Assembly (NCBI RefSeq): GCF_900110835.1
Contig: NZ_FOJG01000001.1
Coordinates: 2,573,499 to 2,637,498 of the forward strand
Reading direction: 5' to 3'
Source: Chitinophaga arvensicola
GTDB lineage: Bacteria; Bacteroidota; Bacteroidia; Chitinophagales; Chitinophagaceae
DNA: 64,000 bases
Below the pieces are notes generated by a model. The model was not told where the DNA came from. It was given only the letters and a program-made list of their open reading frames with translations, and made no database searches. This document shows positions 51,490 to 62,200 of this stretch, piece by piece (position 1 is the first letter of the stretch; every line of letters begins with the position of its first letter). Both the position numbers and the translations under genes were made by a program.

Positions 51490-54400
51490 TCAGAATTTTA
51501 CATTCAAACCCACGTTCACTGTTTTTACCAGCGGGTAAGGTTCTGTATTGTTAATGTTGTTGGGACTTTCAGGATCAACGCCCGGATCCAGTTTACTCCA
51601 GGTAAACAGGTTGTTGGCATTCAGGTACAAGCGTACACTGCTCATGCCTATCCGCTTCAACGCCGCTGCGGCGAAGGAATAACCCAGTTCAATATTTTTG
51701 AGACGGATATAGCTGGCATCGCGGATCCAGTAGGTAGATTCTTTGTAATTATGTTTCTGTGTTTCTCCACCTAAGGATAAGTGCGGGAAATTGATCGGTT
51801 CACCTTTGGCATAACGTTCTTCGCTCCAGCTGGTCAGCAGGTATTCGTTGGCGCCTTTGTTCTGCTCCATACCGGTCATGGCCGACCAGGGCATCTGCAG
51901 ACTTACATTGGTAGCACCGAGGAATAACACGGAGCAGTCGAAGCCTTTGTAACTGCCGCCAAAAGAGAGGCCCAGCATAGTTTCGGGGAAGTTGGAATAA
52001 CCGATCGGTACGGCATCTTCTTCACTGATTCTGCCATCTCCATTAATATCTTTATAACGGATATCGCCGGGCTGGATCTTATTATTATTCCATTGTGATA
52101 CCGGGCGTTTCGGATCATTGACTTCTTCCCAGGTGTTATACAGTCCTTCTGCAATCAAACCGAAGTACTGCCCCACGCGGTGGCCGGTACGTTGCTGATA
52201 CGGCATGGCCTGCGGGATTTCATCCATATAGATGATCTTGTTTTTAGCAAACGTGAAAGTGGATTTCACCCAATAGTTCACCGGGCCGGCCTGGTCGTTA
52301 AAGGAGATGTCGCCATCGATACCCCGGTTCTGCATCTTCCCGAAATTGTAAGGCGGGAAAATGGCCCCCGTAACGGTAGGAACGGTTTGTTTCACTGCCA
52401 GGATGTTTTCCCTGTTTTCATTGAACCAGTCGGCCGTAATTTTAATTTTATCTCTCCAGAGAGATATCTCTATACCGATGTCTTTTTTCACCGCTCTTTC
52501 CCAGGTCAGGTCGCCATTGCCGAGTGCGCCTTCTACAGCAGTGTTATAGGCTGCGTAGTTAACGCCGCTTTCACCGAAGTAATAGCCGGGATTGTTGGAG
52601 TAGGTGTAAGAAGTTGGGCGGTACAGGAACCGTGCGTTATTCAGTTTATCATTTCCTACTTGTCCGTAGGAGCCTCTTATTTTCAGGAAGGTGATGAGAT
52701 CATTTTTCGGAAAGAAGGATTCCATGGAGGGAATCCAGCCCAGTGAATAGGCCGGGAAGAATCCAAAGCGATTGCCTTCTGCAAAGTTTTCGGTACCGTT
52801 GTAACCGATGTTGTATTCGGCAAGGTACCTGTTTTTATACGCGTAGGTAATACGGCCTACTACGCCCTGGTAGCCATTGGGCACCAGGTAGGCCAGGTTG
52901 GGATCAAACAGTTTGGTTTGATTATACAGCAACAAACCGGTTACATTATGATCGCCAAACTGACGGTTGTAATCCAGTCCGACTTCTGCATACGTGCGCC
53001 TGTTTTTGGAAATGGCTTCGCTGAAACCAAACGGATTATCGAGTCCTTGTGGAATATACACGAGACTGTTGTCCGGTAATCTTTTAGCGAGATAGGTCAC
53101 CAGTCCTTTCTGATAGGTATCCAGTTTACTGTTATAGTTCTGGTACGCTACTTTACCATGTGCAGAAAGTCCTTTCGTGATAAAATCAAGGTCATAATCT
53201 ACCCGTACAGTTCCATTCAGATAATTCCGGAACTCTTTGGTATAACCGGCACCCAGCATGATGTTGATGGGATTCACCGGGCCGGGCATATTCAGGGTAA
53301 CGATCTTATTATCTACTACACCGGGAGAATATAATGGGTTGGCGTCTGAAATACCCTGGAAAATACGGTTGGTATTCCAGTTGGCGCCGCGCCTGTTTTC
53401 TGATTGGGAAGAGAGGTCCAGTGCAATTTTCAGGCGTTTGGTTACTTCAAAGTTGAAGTTGGAACGAAAGTTATAGCGTTTGAATTTGATCTGTGCATCC
53501 CATCCCGGGGAGAGGCTGGTATTGTTGAACAGTGCTTCCTGGTTAAACAGACCGCCGGACACAAAGTATTTCACTTTTTCTGTTCCGCCGCTGATGGTCA
53601 GGTTTTGCTGTGTTTGCAGTGATGCTTTTTTGAGCAGTACATCATACCAGTTGGTATTGGGAAACAGTACCGGATCTTCTCCGGATGCATATTTTCTGAT
53701 GGCTTCATCCGAGTAGGTTGGCTCATAGGTACTGTTGGTGATATAAGAGTCGTATTTTTTAGCCGCGTTGTAGGAGCGTGCATAATCTGCGCTGCTCATA
53801 GGTTTGCGCAGACCGGTGAACCTGTTGATGGCCGCATTGGAAGTGAGGCCGAGTTGTGGCTTTCCTTCTTTACCACGTTTGGTAGTGATGAGCAATACCC
53901 CGTTAGCGCCTCTTACGCCATATATGGCAGTGGAGGAAGCATCTTTCAGGATAGAGACGCTTTCTATTTCATTGGGGTCGATGTTGTTGTAGTTGGTCAC
54001 TTCAATACCATCTACCATGATGAGTGGTTCCTGGGAACCGGTGAAAGTGCCTACGCCCCTGATGCGCAGGGTGCTCTGATCATTACCGGGTTCTCCGCTG
54101 GATTGCCGGGCAAGTAATCCGGACATGCGGCCTGCAAGGGAGTTGCTGATATTGGCTACCGGTGATTGTAGCAGGTCTTTGGTAGTAACGGAAGAGATGG
54201 CGCCGGTAACGGATACTTTTTTCTGCGTACCAAAACCGATGACTACTACTTCGCCCAACTTCTCCAGTTGGTCTTCCAGGGTTACGTTCAGGGTACTGTT
54301 GTTACCTGGTGATATTTCCTGGCTGATATATCCCATATAGGTAAATACCAGTACGGCGTCTTTGCCGGGAACTTTGATACTGAACTTTCCCTGTTCATTG

Positions 54401-54612
54401 GTGATGGCCGCCATGGGGTGATTTTTCACCTTGATACTGACACCGGGCAGCGATACGCCTTTTGTATCTTTTACGGTACCGGTAATGGTGATCTCCTGCC
54501 GGACATTACCGGCGGCAGTTTCCGGAGATAGCGGAAGCGTGTTCGGATCGCCCGCCCTTGCCTGCACCGCGAGGCAGGAAGCAATTAATAAAAGTGGTAA
54601 ATAATTTTTCAT
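51490..54612 (-). CDS. SusC/RagA-type TonB-linked outer membrane receptor
   Basis: A 1040-residue SusC with the usual order: signal peptide (MKNYLPLLLIASCLAVQARA), CarboxypepD_reg-like domain (about 42-115, GVSLPGVSIKVKNHP and FTYMGYISQE), TonB box region GEVVVIGFGTQKKVSVTGA, plug (ISNSLAGRMSGLLARQSSG, LIMVDGIEV, LKDASSTAIYGVRGANGVLLITTKRG) and barrel to VNVGLNVKF. There is no STN domain, so no anti-sigma signalling is expected. It is downstream of a clan GH-A hydrolase gene (129-base gap containing a hairpin) and upstream of its SusD. With them it probably takes up the hydrolase products. Confidence 0.95.
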   Translation of the reverse strand: MKNYLPLLLIASCLAVQARAGDPNTLPLSPETAAGNVRQEITITGTVKDTKGVSLPGVSIKVKNHPMAAITNEQGKFSIKVPGKDAVLVFTYMGYISQEISPGNNSTLNVTLEDQLEKLGEVVVIGFGTQKKVSVTGAISSVTTKDLLQSPVANISNSLAGRMSGLLARQSSGEPGNDQSTLRIRGVGTFTGSQEPLIMVDGIEVTNYNNIDPNEIESVSILKDASSTAIYGVRGANGVLLITTKRGKEGKPQLGLTSNAAINRFTGLRKPMSSADYARSYNAAKKYDSYITNSTYEPTYSDEAIRKYASGEDPVLFPNTNWYDVLLKKASLQTQQNLTISGGTEKVKYFVSGGLFNQEALFNNTSLSPGWDAQIKFKRYNFRSNFNFEVTKRLKIALDLSSQSENRRGANWNTNRIFQGISDANPLYSPGVVDNKIVTLNMPGPVNPINIMLGAGYTKEFRNYLNGTVRVDYDLDFITKGLSAHGKVAYQNYNSKLDTYQKGLVTYLAKRLPDNSLVYIPQGLDNPFGFSEAISKNRRTYAEVGLDYNRQFGDHNVTGLLLYNQTKLFDPNLAYLVPNGYQGVVGRITYAYKNRYLAEYNIGYNGTENFAEGNRFGFFPAYSLGWIPSMESFFPKNDLITFLKIRGSYGQVGNDKLNNARFLYRPTSYTYSNNPGYYFGESGVNYAAYNTAVEGALGNGDLTWERAVKKDIGIEISLWRDKIKITADWFNENRENILAVKQTVPTVTGAIFPPYNFGKMQNRGIDGDISFNDQAGPVNYWVKSTFTFAKNKIIYMDEIPQAMPYQQRTGHRVGQYFGLIAEGLYNTWEEVNDPKRPVSQWNNNKIQPGDIRYKDINGDGRISEEDAVPIGYSNFPETMLGLSFGGSYKGFDCSVLFLGATNVSLQMPWSAMTGMEQNKGANEYLLTSWSEERYAKGEPINFPHLSLGGETQKHNYKESTYWIRDASYIRLKNIELGYSFAAAALKRIGMSSVRLYLNANNLFTWSKLDPGVDPESPNNINNTEPYPLVKTVNVGLNVKF

Positions 54613-54676
54613 AACTCAGATCATTTAGGCTTTCTTCATACGTTGATGTGTGGACATAAAGACAAAAAGTTGCCCT

Positions 54677-54703
54677 GCCGTACGCAGGTATATTGCGTAC
54701 GGC
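54677..54703 (-). other. Hairpin between the GH-A hydrolase and SusC genes
   Basis: A 9-bp perfect stem (GCCGTACGC with GCGTACGGC) and 9-base loop in the 129-base gap. On the minus strand TTTTTG follows after nine bases, too far for a standard terminator; partial termination or message processing between the two genes is possible. Confidence 0.5.
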
Positions 54704-54741
54704 GGCTGTTTTGGTTGACAGTAGCCTGGAAGGCGTACTGT

Positions 54742-56157
54742 TTATTTACTCATGACAATAAACGTGGGACTTTCGCCGACCGTTAGCGTAATGGATTTGC
54801 TGTCGGTCTGTTCCCATTTTGGTTCGGATGCCGCCGAGGCGGTAGTGGCCATAGCTACTACACGGGAAGGTTTTCCCGGTAAACCGGTTAATGTGACCAG
54901 TGCTTCTTTTGGCTGGTAGCCTTCTTTTTCCTGTGTTTTAGTGCCGGTGGGCGACCAGGCTACCCATATCCGGTTGCCGGGTGTATCGCCCTGTTCAAAT
55001 TCATATACAAACAGTTTTCCGGATTCATTTTTCACTATGCGGTTGAAGCGGTAATTACCCAGCATTTCATACAATTGTTTGGTGGCCCAGAAAGACATTT
55101 TCGGTTCAAACTTCCGGGTTAGTCCGGATGCAGCATGAAAGCCGGCTTCATTGTCGTCGTTGAAAAAGAAGAGGTAAGCCCGTTCTACATCCCTGGTAGC
55201 AAAGAGCAGGAAGGAACGTACAATGTATTGTGCCTGTTGCAGATCGGTATTCCCCTGCCAGTCCAGTTTCAGTGCCCAGTCTTTCCGGTGTACCATTGCA
55301 TCCGGTGTACATGCATCATATCCGAATTCAGTGACCCATATTTTTTTTCCGGGAGCATGCTGATCGCGCCAGGCGATAGATTCATCCACTACCTTGAAAT
55401 AAGCCAGGGAGCTGTCTTCCGGATAACTTCTGTTCCACGAATTTTTCGACGTGGCAGACGTGGGCATAGTGGCATAAGTATGAATATTAATTACGTCATA
55501 CAGTGGCAGAATATCTTTATCGCCATAAATGCTGCCTACATACTGGGAGTAGTCATCGGCGGCGCGTGCGTGTACAGTGGGTGTTACAATCAGGGCACGT
55601 GGATCGCCTTTGCGGATGCCGCTGGCCATTTGTTTAAAGATGGTGCGGAAGGCGGCGGAATCTACGCGCTTGCCGGGTTCATTATCTATTTCAAAAGAGG
55701 TAGCGAGTTTTTCGGTGCCGGATGGACCGTAATAGGCTGCCATGGCTTTGCCGTAGTCATACGTCCATGCTTCCTGCCCTTTCCATATCTCGACCAGGTT
55801 AGACTGGTCTGCGCCGAATTTGCCAAACTGGATACAGATATCGGTTTCGAATCCACCCTGTTTCCACGGGCCATACACTTCATTCTTCCAGTTGATATTG
55901 TTGGCGGTTTGAGGAATCGTTAGCGGATCCCCCAGGTTTTTTACATCCCAGTCTACATTATGATAGTTGCGTACCAGCCGGCATACCTGGCCGTATAGTT
56001 CGGGTTTAAAATGATAGTGTCCGTTGATGGCCATGAAATCGCGGAATAGTGGCCTGTTGGAAGCAGGAGCTGCATTGCTGGCGGGAGGAGCCTCATTTGC
56101 ACAATGTGTAAAAGTCATCGTGACCAGGAGACAAATACCCGGTAAAAGTAATTTCAC
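54742..56157 (-). CDS. Surface or periplasmic glycoside hydrolase of clan GH-A, probable lipoprotein
   Basis: A 471-residue protein with a leader ending FTHC (Cys19), an imperfect lipobox. A (beta/alpha)8 barrel covers about 35-390. The acid/base is probably Glu160 in SFEIDNEPG and the nucleophile Glu277 in IWVTEFGYD; this Asn-Glu plus strand-7 Glu arrangement defines clan GH-A. VINIHTY (223-229) and YLFFFNDDNE supply other barrel-end residues. A small beta-domain (about 390-471) closes the protein, as in GH30/GH39-like enzymes, but I cannot fix the family. It opens the E-b unit, followed by two SusC/SusD pairs, and likely cuts a polysaccharide for them. Confidence 0.82.
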   Translation of the reverse strand: MKLLLPGICLLVTMTFTHCANEAPPASNAAPASNRPLFRDFMAINGHYHFKPELYGQVCRLVRNYHNVDWDVKNLGDPLTIPQTANNINWKNEVYGPWKQGGFETDICIQFGKFGADQSNLVEIWKGQEAWTYDYGKAMAAYYGPSGTEKLATSFEIDNEPGKRVDSAAFRTIFKQMASGIRKGDPRALIVTPTVHARAADDYSQYVGSIYGDKDILPLYDVINIHTYATMPTSATSKNSWNRSYPEDSSLAYFKVVDESIAWRDQHAPGKKIWVTEFGYDACTPDAMVHRKDWALKLDWQGNTDLQQAQYIVRSFLLFATRDVERAYLFFFNDDNEAGFHAASGLTRKFEPKMSFWATKQLYEMLGNYRFNRIVKNESGKLFVYEFEQGDTPGNRIWVAWSPTGTKTQEKEGYQPKEALVTLTGLPGKPSRVVAMATTASAASEPKWEQTDSKSITLTVGESPTFIVMSK

Positions 56158-56563
56158 GAGCGTCTGAATTTAGAAGTTTATAAAAGTAAAATGAGTTACA
56201 ACGATGAACGATCACTGGTACAGGCTATCCATTGGCGGATGGCCATTTTTTTTGACGTGGTTTATGTTTTGGCACAGGCGATAGCATATGATGTATCACC
56301 AGATACTCACTTTTTTTATAATGGAATGCAATCTGTTTTTACTTTGGCTACTCTTGTAAACGTGGACGGCAGCTGTGGTTGTTACGATTATACGGACGCT
56401 ATTCTACAGTATTTTGATAACTCAATGACCTAAAGATAGTAGAAATACTTTTATTATTGTGTTTTTGACAATTATTATTTTCAGTAGATAAAATTGCAAT
56501 CGATCGTTCCTTTTTTTGAGGTGGTATGCGTGACCATTTAAAGCAGGTAATAACCGTCCGGAT
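56158..56563 (-). other. Gene-free region upstream of the GH-A hydrolase
   Basis: About 400 bases with no credible gene; an 80-codon plus-strand frame (56191-56433) has no recognisable protein features. The stretch 56434-56520 is very AT-rich. The promoter of the minus-strand hydrolase operon should lie here; TACTTTTA (56181-56188, minus) and TATCTTTA (about 56431-56438, minus) are imperfect -7 candidates. No regulator gene is encoded nearby for this unit. Confidence 0.3.
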
Positions 56564-56595
56564 AAAAAAAGGGCCGACCAGTAATGATCAGCCCT
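56564..56595 (-). terminator. Terminator of the DUF5017 lipoprotein gene
   Basis: On the minus strand AGGGCTGA and TCGGCCCT pair with one mismatch around a 10-base loop, followed by TTTTTTATCC. It lies 28 bases past the stop at 56623 and separates unit E-a from E-b. Confidence 0.82.
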
Positions 56596-56622
56596 GTTGC
56601 ATCACTCTCTCCGTAAATGACG

Positions 56623-57573
56623 TTAATGCACGTTCAGACGGATATTTTTTACGATAGAATCCTGGCGGTCCCTGTTGGCATTGGATGCCAGGAACGTAGC
56701 GTCGTAAGCGCCAGGAGACGTGTAGATGTATTTGTAGGGAAACTTGCTCATGTTTTCACCGATGTTTTTGATCGGAATACCCCAGTCGGGTGTTACTTTT
56801 TTCAGATCCAGGGGTCCCATGATGGCCCAGGCTTCTGCATTTTGCGTGGCCTGATCTGCGGCAGCAGCGCCGGTGATCACTAAAGATGTACCGGCGGTTA
56901 CTACCCAGTTGTAATTGTTCACTACTTTATAAGATACCCAACCAGGGCTATACGTAGTAGCGCCATAATTTGTAATGGCGGTATTCCCTGCATTTAAGTT
57001 GGCAATGAGATAGGTGGTACTGTCTGCAAGTGTGTTATTGACATTTAATCCGGTGATGGTCCATTTGTTTTGTTTGGAGCCGCTCACAGAGGTATATTTA
57101 AACGCAATGTATACCGGTTTGTCGCCGATTTGATCGGTGAGGTCTACCGGGCCGGAAGCCAGTGCAGCACCGGTAGATAGTGTAGCCCTGTCCGTTATAT
57201 CCTTCCAGTTGGCGGCAGCGATATTGGAAAGGGTGGTAGTGTTGCTGGTATCAATGCCTTTGAAATCGGCAGATATCATCAATTGCAGGGAGTTGGTTTG
57301 TGTGCCATTGGCTCTGGCGCTGGTAAACCGCAATACGGGTGTACCTGCTGCCGCTGTACGGTTGCGGTAGGCATAACGGTTGCCGGGCAAACCGGAGTAA
57401 AAGGTGATGAAATCCGGGTTACCGGTCAGGTTAAACCGGATGGTATCTGCGGTAGCATAAGTACCGGCGCCGGCACTGGCATCAAAAGATAAACTTTTAA
57501 GTTTAATGTCTTTATTGCAGGCGGCTAACAATAAGCCCGAAACAGCCGTGAATAATATATTGTGAAAACGCAT
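56623..57573 (-). CDS. DUF5017-like surface lipoprotein
   Basis: A 316-residue lipoprotein (LLLAAC, lipid Cys19). The pattern fits DUF5017 (PF16409): ATADTIRFNLTGNPDFITFYSGLPGNRYAYRNRT near 41-75, then SLQLMISADFKGID, TDRATLSTG, VDLTDQIGDKPVYIAFKYTS, and a C-terminal PDWGIPIKNI. The predicted structure is all beta, probably a carbohydrate-binding surface protein that helps the SusC/SusD pair encoded upstream, like SusE/SusF. Its position as the last gene, 27 bases after SusD, supports this. The family is recognised from memory; the ligand is unknown. Confidence 0.82.
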   Translation of the reverse strand: MRFHNILFTAVSGLLLAACNKDIKLKSLSFDASAGAGTYATADTIRFNLTGNPDFITFYSGLPGNRYAYRNRTAAAGTPVLRFTSARANGTQTNSLQLMISADFKGIDTSNTTTLSNIAAANWKDITDRATLSTGAALASGPVDLTDQIGDKPVYIAFKYTSVSGSKQNKWTITGLNVNNTLADSTTYLIANLNAGNTAITNYGATTYSPGWVSYKVVNNYNWVVTAGTSLVITGAAAADQATQNAEAWAIMGPLDLKKVTPDWGIPIKNIGENMSKFPYKYIYTSPGAYDATFLASNANRDRQDSIVKNIRLNVH

Positions 57574-57600
57574 ACATCAGATTTAAGATAGAATAATAAA

Positions 57601-59202
57601 TTACCAGCCCGGATTTTGTACAGCAGCCTTATTAACGGTCATCTCTGAACTCGGAATGGGATACAGTACATTCCTTTCCGATACATTGTTGCCCGCATTG
57701 GCGCCATAGGCATAGGTGCCGTTATACGCCTTGAACTCCGCTGCTACTGCTTTCATAGTAGGGATAAAGATGCCCCAGCGGATCAGGTCCGCCCGTCTCA
57801 TCGCTTCAAAGCACAACTCCCTGGATCGTTCGTCCTGTATAGCCTGTTGAAATGCCTGTTTGCCAAGTCCGGGTGTGAGATCAGCATCTGCACTGGCGGC
57901 AGTTACCGGCAAGCCATAGCCTCTTCTGCGCACCATATTGATGGCATCATAAGCCACGGCAGTGGGGCCATTTACCTGGTTCTCCGCTTCCGCCAGCATC
58001 AGTAATACATCTGCATAACGGAGAAGCGGGAAGTTGGCGCCATTATAGTTTTTATCCTTTGGGGTGAGTGTTTCGTAGGTTCTCCGCCATTTTGCGGCAG
58101 CACGGTCATATATTTTATTATCCGCAAAATAGGTACGCGCACCTGCGGCAGTATAAGAGAATGCTCCGATGGCCCAGTTTTTCCGTAAATCCCCTTTTCC
58201 ATATAATTTATACAAACGTTCTGTTATACGGATGGTACCATAGCAGTAGCCGGAGTCGGCATAGTTAGCTGCCGTATAGCCGATCCCGATATCGTTTCCA
58301 ACGCGGCCATTGGCTACATAGCCATCTGCCCGGTTACCTTTTTCTTCCGCTTCCCACATCGTTTCACGCACGTCATATTTATCCTGCATCTCGTTAACGA
58401 ACACCTGGCTGAAACCACTGTTGTTGTCGCCATCCGGCGCTACGGCCTGTGTGATCAGGGAATGTTCACCGGATGCTTTTACTTTCGACGCCCATTTCAG
58501 CGCTTCCGCATATTTGCTGTTGTCGAGCAAAGGATAACCGGCCATCGTTAAGCATACCCTCGCCAGGATGCCGGCTATGGTGGTTTTGCTTATCCGGCTG
58601 CTGTATCCCAGCTCCGTAGATGTATATACGTTTCCTTCTGCCGTTTGCATGTCCTGGATGATCTGCGCATATACTTCCTTCGCAGGCGTACGTGGCCGGC
58701 TGATATTTTTGGGAGAAGAAGTGGGCGTGATCTGTAAAGGCACATCCCCGAAGTTGCTTACCAGCAGGAAGTAATAATAGCCTCTCATAAACAAGGCTTC
58801 ACCCAGGATGGCTTTCCGCTTCGTTTCATCCATCGGCGCCACGTTGATATTGGCGATCAGGAGGTTGGCACGTTCAATGCCGGCATACAACTGCGACCAG
58901 AGATTATTCACAGCAGGCTCCGTATAATCATAGTTATACACCCACACCCCCGTAGTAGCAGAAGCTACCGCCCGGAAACTTTCATCTGTACCGGTACCCA
59001 GCGTAAAGAACAACGCATCGCCATACAGGGCGGAACTGCCCAAAGGCTGATACACTCCTGCCAGCGCGCTCATCACTTTGCTTTCTGAATTGTAATACGC
59101 ATCCGGTGTGAGAAAATCAGTTGGTGTGGTGCTGAGGAATTTTTTGCAGCTCACCATAGAAAAGGCCAACAGGATACTGCTATATAAGAAGAGATGTTTC
59201 AT
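57601..59202 (-). CDS. SusD/RagB family outer membrane lipoprotein
   Basis: A 533-residue lipoprotein (FSMVSC, lipid Cys19). SusD features: DFLTPDAYYNSESKVMSALAGVYQPL at the N-terminus, WSQLYAGIERANLLIANI (about 102-119), GEALFMRGYYYFLLVSNFGDVPLQ (about 134-157), KTTIAGILARVCLTMAGYP, LLRYADVLLMLAEAENQVNG near 405, QDERSRELCFEAMRRADLIRWG near 460 and a closing NVLYPIPSSEM. It lies 20 bases after its SusC and 27 before the DUF5017 lipoprotein. It belongs to a different SusD branch from the two copies in the E-b unit. Confidence 0.95.
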   Translation of the reverse strand: MKHLFLYSSILLAFSMVSCKKFLSTTPTDFLTPDAYYNSESKVMSALAGVYQPLGSSALYGDALFFTLGTGTDESFRAVASATTGVWVYNYDYTEPAVNNLWSQLYAGIERANLLIANINVAPMDETKRKAILGEALFMRGYYYFLLVSNFGDVPLQITPTSSPKNISRPRTPAKEVYAQIIQDMQTAEGNVYTSTELGYSSRISKTTIAGILARVCLTMAGYPLLDNSKYAEALKWASKVKASGEHSLITQAVAPDGDNNSGFSQVFVNEMQDKYDVRETMWEAEEKGNRADGYVANGRVGNDIGIGYTAANYADSGYCYGTIRITERLYKLYGKGDLRKNWAIGAFSYTAAGARTYFADNKIYDRAAAKWRRTYETLTPKDKNYNGANFPLLRYADVLLMLAEAENQVNGPTAVAYDAINMVRRRGYGLPVTAASADADLTPGLGKQAFQQAIQDERSRELCFEAMRRADLIRWGIFIPTMKAVAAEFKAYNGTYAYGANAGNNVSERNVLYPIPSSEMTVNKAAVQNPGW

Positions 59203-59222
59203 ATCAAAAATGCTTTAATGAA

Positions 59223-62200
59223 TTAAAAGGATACATTGGCGCCAAAGGTGATGGTTCTGGCCCTGGGATAGGCGGAGTAGTCGAAACCAGGCGTCAGTAC
59301 GGAATTATAGGTGTTCACTTCCGGATCCATGCCGCTGTATTTTGTCCACGTGAAAACATTCTGCGCCGCTGCGTAGATGCGTAAACGTGTGATCTTTGCC
59401 TGTTTCAGCAACGAGGCAGGAAGACTATACCCCAATGCCAGTGTTTTTAAACGCAGGAATGAACCATCTTCCACGGTACGGGAAGAATAGCCGCCACCAT
59501 AGAATCCATTGGTTCTATAGAGGTCTGTATTGGTGTTGGTGGGCGTCCATCTTTTTTCATAGCTGGCAAACTGGTTGAAGTAGGTGCGGTTGAAAATATT
59601 TCCTTCAAACAACAGGCGGTTTACATTCAGTACGTCATTACCATAAGACCACTGGAAAAAAACATTCAGGTCAAATTGTTTGTAGGTAAAGCTGTTGTTG
59701 AAGCCTCCGGTATGAATCGGCAGGCCACGACCTATCACCGTATAATCGGAGGCATTCACTACGCCGTCGCCGTTGATATCGCGGTAACGGATGTCTCCTG
59801 GCTTAATATTGTTACGGGTATTACCATTGGTTGGTACATTATCTTTCAGGATATAGGTACCATTGGTGGCTTTGTTGAAGTCGCTATACTGGTATACGCC
59901 ATCCCAGATATAGCCGTACATATTGCCCAGCGGCATTCCTATCTTGGAAATGTAAGCGGGCAATGACGACCAGTTGTTATCCCAGGCAATGGAAGAAGTG
60001 ATGGCTTCCTGTCCTTCGGTGAGCGATAATACCTTGCTCTGGTTAAACGAAATATTGAAGCTGGTATTCCAGGTAAAATTTTTCTGTTGTACCGGCATTG
60101 CGCTGATGGTAAGTTCCAGGCCCTGGTTCTGCATACTGCCGATGTTCTTATAGGCGGCATTGTAGCCGGTAGAAGTAGGCATGGCGGCATTCAGTAACAG
60201 GTCATTCGTTTTCTTTTTATAAACATCTGCGGTGAGTGATAACCGGTTTCGGAAGAAACTCAGGTCGATCCCGGCGTTGAACTGCGAAGTTGTTTCCCAT
60301 TTCAGATCCGGATTGGAAATGGTGAGTGGAATAATACTGCTCTGGTAATTGTTGTTAAACACATAGGTGTTGCCCAGCGGCAAGCCGAAGGTAGAGAGGT
60401 AGGCGAAATCATTCACGCGGTTGTTGCCGGTGAGACCATAGCTCAGGCGTAATTTACCATCGGAAAGAAAGGAGAGGGGTTTCAGGAAATTTTCATCGGA
60501 GAAGCGCCATGCCACAGCACCGGATGGAAAGTAGGCCCATCTGTTGGCTTCCGAAAATTTGGAAGAGGCATCCGCGCGATAAGATAATGTTAGTAAGTAT
60601 TTCGATTTATAATTGTAATTCACTCTTCCCAGGAAGGATAACATGTTCCACTGGGAACTGGCTGCACGGGTGGCATTGGGCAAAGGCGAACCTTCTTCCA
60701 GTCCGCTGAGGCCCAGGCTTTCATTGGGCAGGTTAAAGGCACCAAAGCCATAGGTGGAGGTTTTTCCGCCCTGTTCGGTCATACCGGCTACTACGCTAAA
60801 CGTATGATCGTTGTTGATCTTTTTATTCCAGCTCAGTGTATTTTCATTCAGCCAGGAATCGTTGCTGATAAAGCTGATAGCACCATTGGGGCCGTAACTG
60901 GCGCCCCAGGTGGTTCTTTTATTGCCATACAGGGTATTGGAATTATTCAGTGATTCAGTACGTACGGCACTGTTGTTCACGCCACCGGTTACACGTAGCA
61001 CCAGTTCGGGCATGATCAGGTATTCTACATACGCATTGGCAGAAAGGATCTTTGAGATATTTCTTCTCACTAAATTCTGCTGGTTAATAATGGGATTGAT
61101 GCGGTAGTCGGAGGTAAGATCCACAGAAGGATCAAACAATTCATCTTCCAGACCGGTGCCGTTTTTCGGAGAAGTGAGCGGAGCGGAGCCGAATACGCTG
61201 TACAGCAAAGTGGTAGCGGCATTGTTGCCGGATTCCGAAGGACTGATACCAGAGCGCAACAGGTAGCTGTAGTTGGTATTGATACCTGCTTTCAACCTGG
61301 TATTGATCTGCTGGTCGAGATTGATCCGGCCCTGGTATCTTTTATAACTGGAGTTGATGATCGTACCATCCTGGTTAAATGCAGACCCGGATATCAGGTA
61401 ACGGGTCATGTTATTACCGCCGGATAAGGAAAGGCTGTTGTTGTAGATGGGTGCTGCACGGAACATCATGGATTGCCAGTCGATACCCGGATAGGATTTA
61501 TAGCTATCCAGTGTTTTGCCATTACTGAGGTATACGCCGGTAGGGCTGGTGGTATCGGTGGTATTGCCATCCCTTTCAATCTGGTATTTCACAAATTCAT
61601 AGGGCGTCATCATATCCATGGTTTTCAGGTTTTCCTGCCATCCCAGTGAGGTGGTGAAGTTGACCACCGGTTTGCCCACGTTTCCCTTTTTGGTAGTGAC
61701 GAGGATCACGCCATTGGCGCCCCGGGCGCCGTAGATAGCTGTTGCGGATGCATCTTTCAATACTTCAATGGCTTCTATTTCATCCGGGTTGATATTGTTG
61801 TTGTCGGGGTTTTCAATAGGAAAACCGTCGATGACAAACAGGGGGGAATTATCCTGTGAAATAGAGTTGTTTCCCCTGATGACGATGTTCACGGTGGAAC
61901 CGGGCTGGCCGTCAACGGAACTGACCTGTACACCGGCTACACGTCCGGCAAGAAATTCTTCAAAGGAGCGTACGGGCGCCTTGGTGGCATCTTTCACATT
62001 TACTTTTTCCACGGATCCGGTAAGGTCTTTTTTCTTCACGGTACCATATCCCACTACCATCACGTCGTTCAGGTTGGAGGCAATGGGCGACATTTCCACC
62101 GACATTGATAATGATTCTCCTTTTTTATAACTATAGTTATTGATTACTTTTTTACTGAACCCGATATAGGAGAAGGTAAGGGTATAGGTGTTTTCTTCTA

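Noticed and set aside
55135..55923. A 262-codon plus-strand open frame across the GH-A hydrolase
   Set aside because: Antisense to a gene with catalytic glutamates in place; no recognisable protein features.
56191..56433. An 80-codon plus-strand frame in the gene-free region before the hydrolase
   Set aside because: No family, no promoter or terminator around it, and it overlaps the expected promoter region of the minus-strand operon. I treat the region as regulatory.
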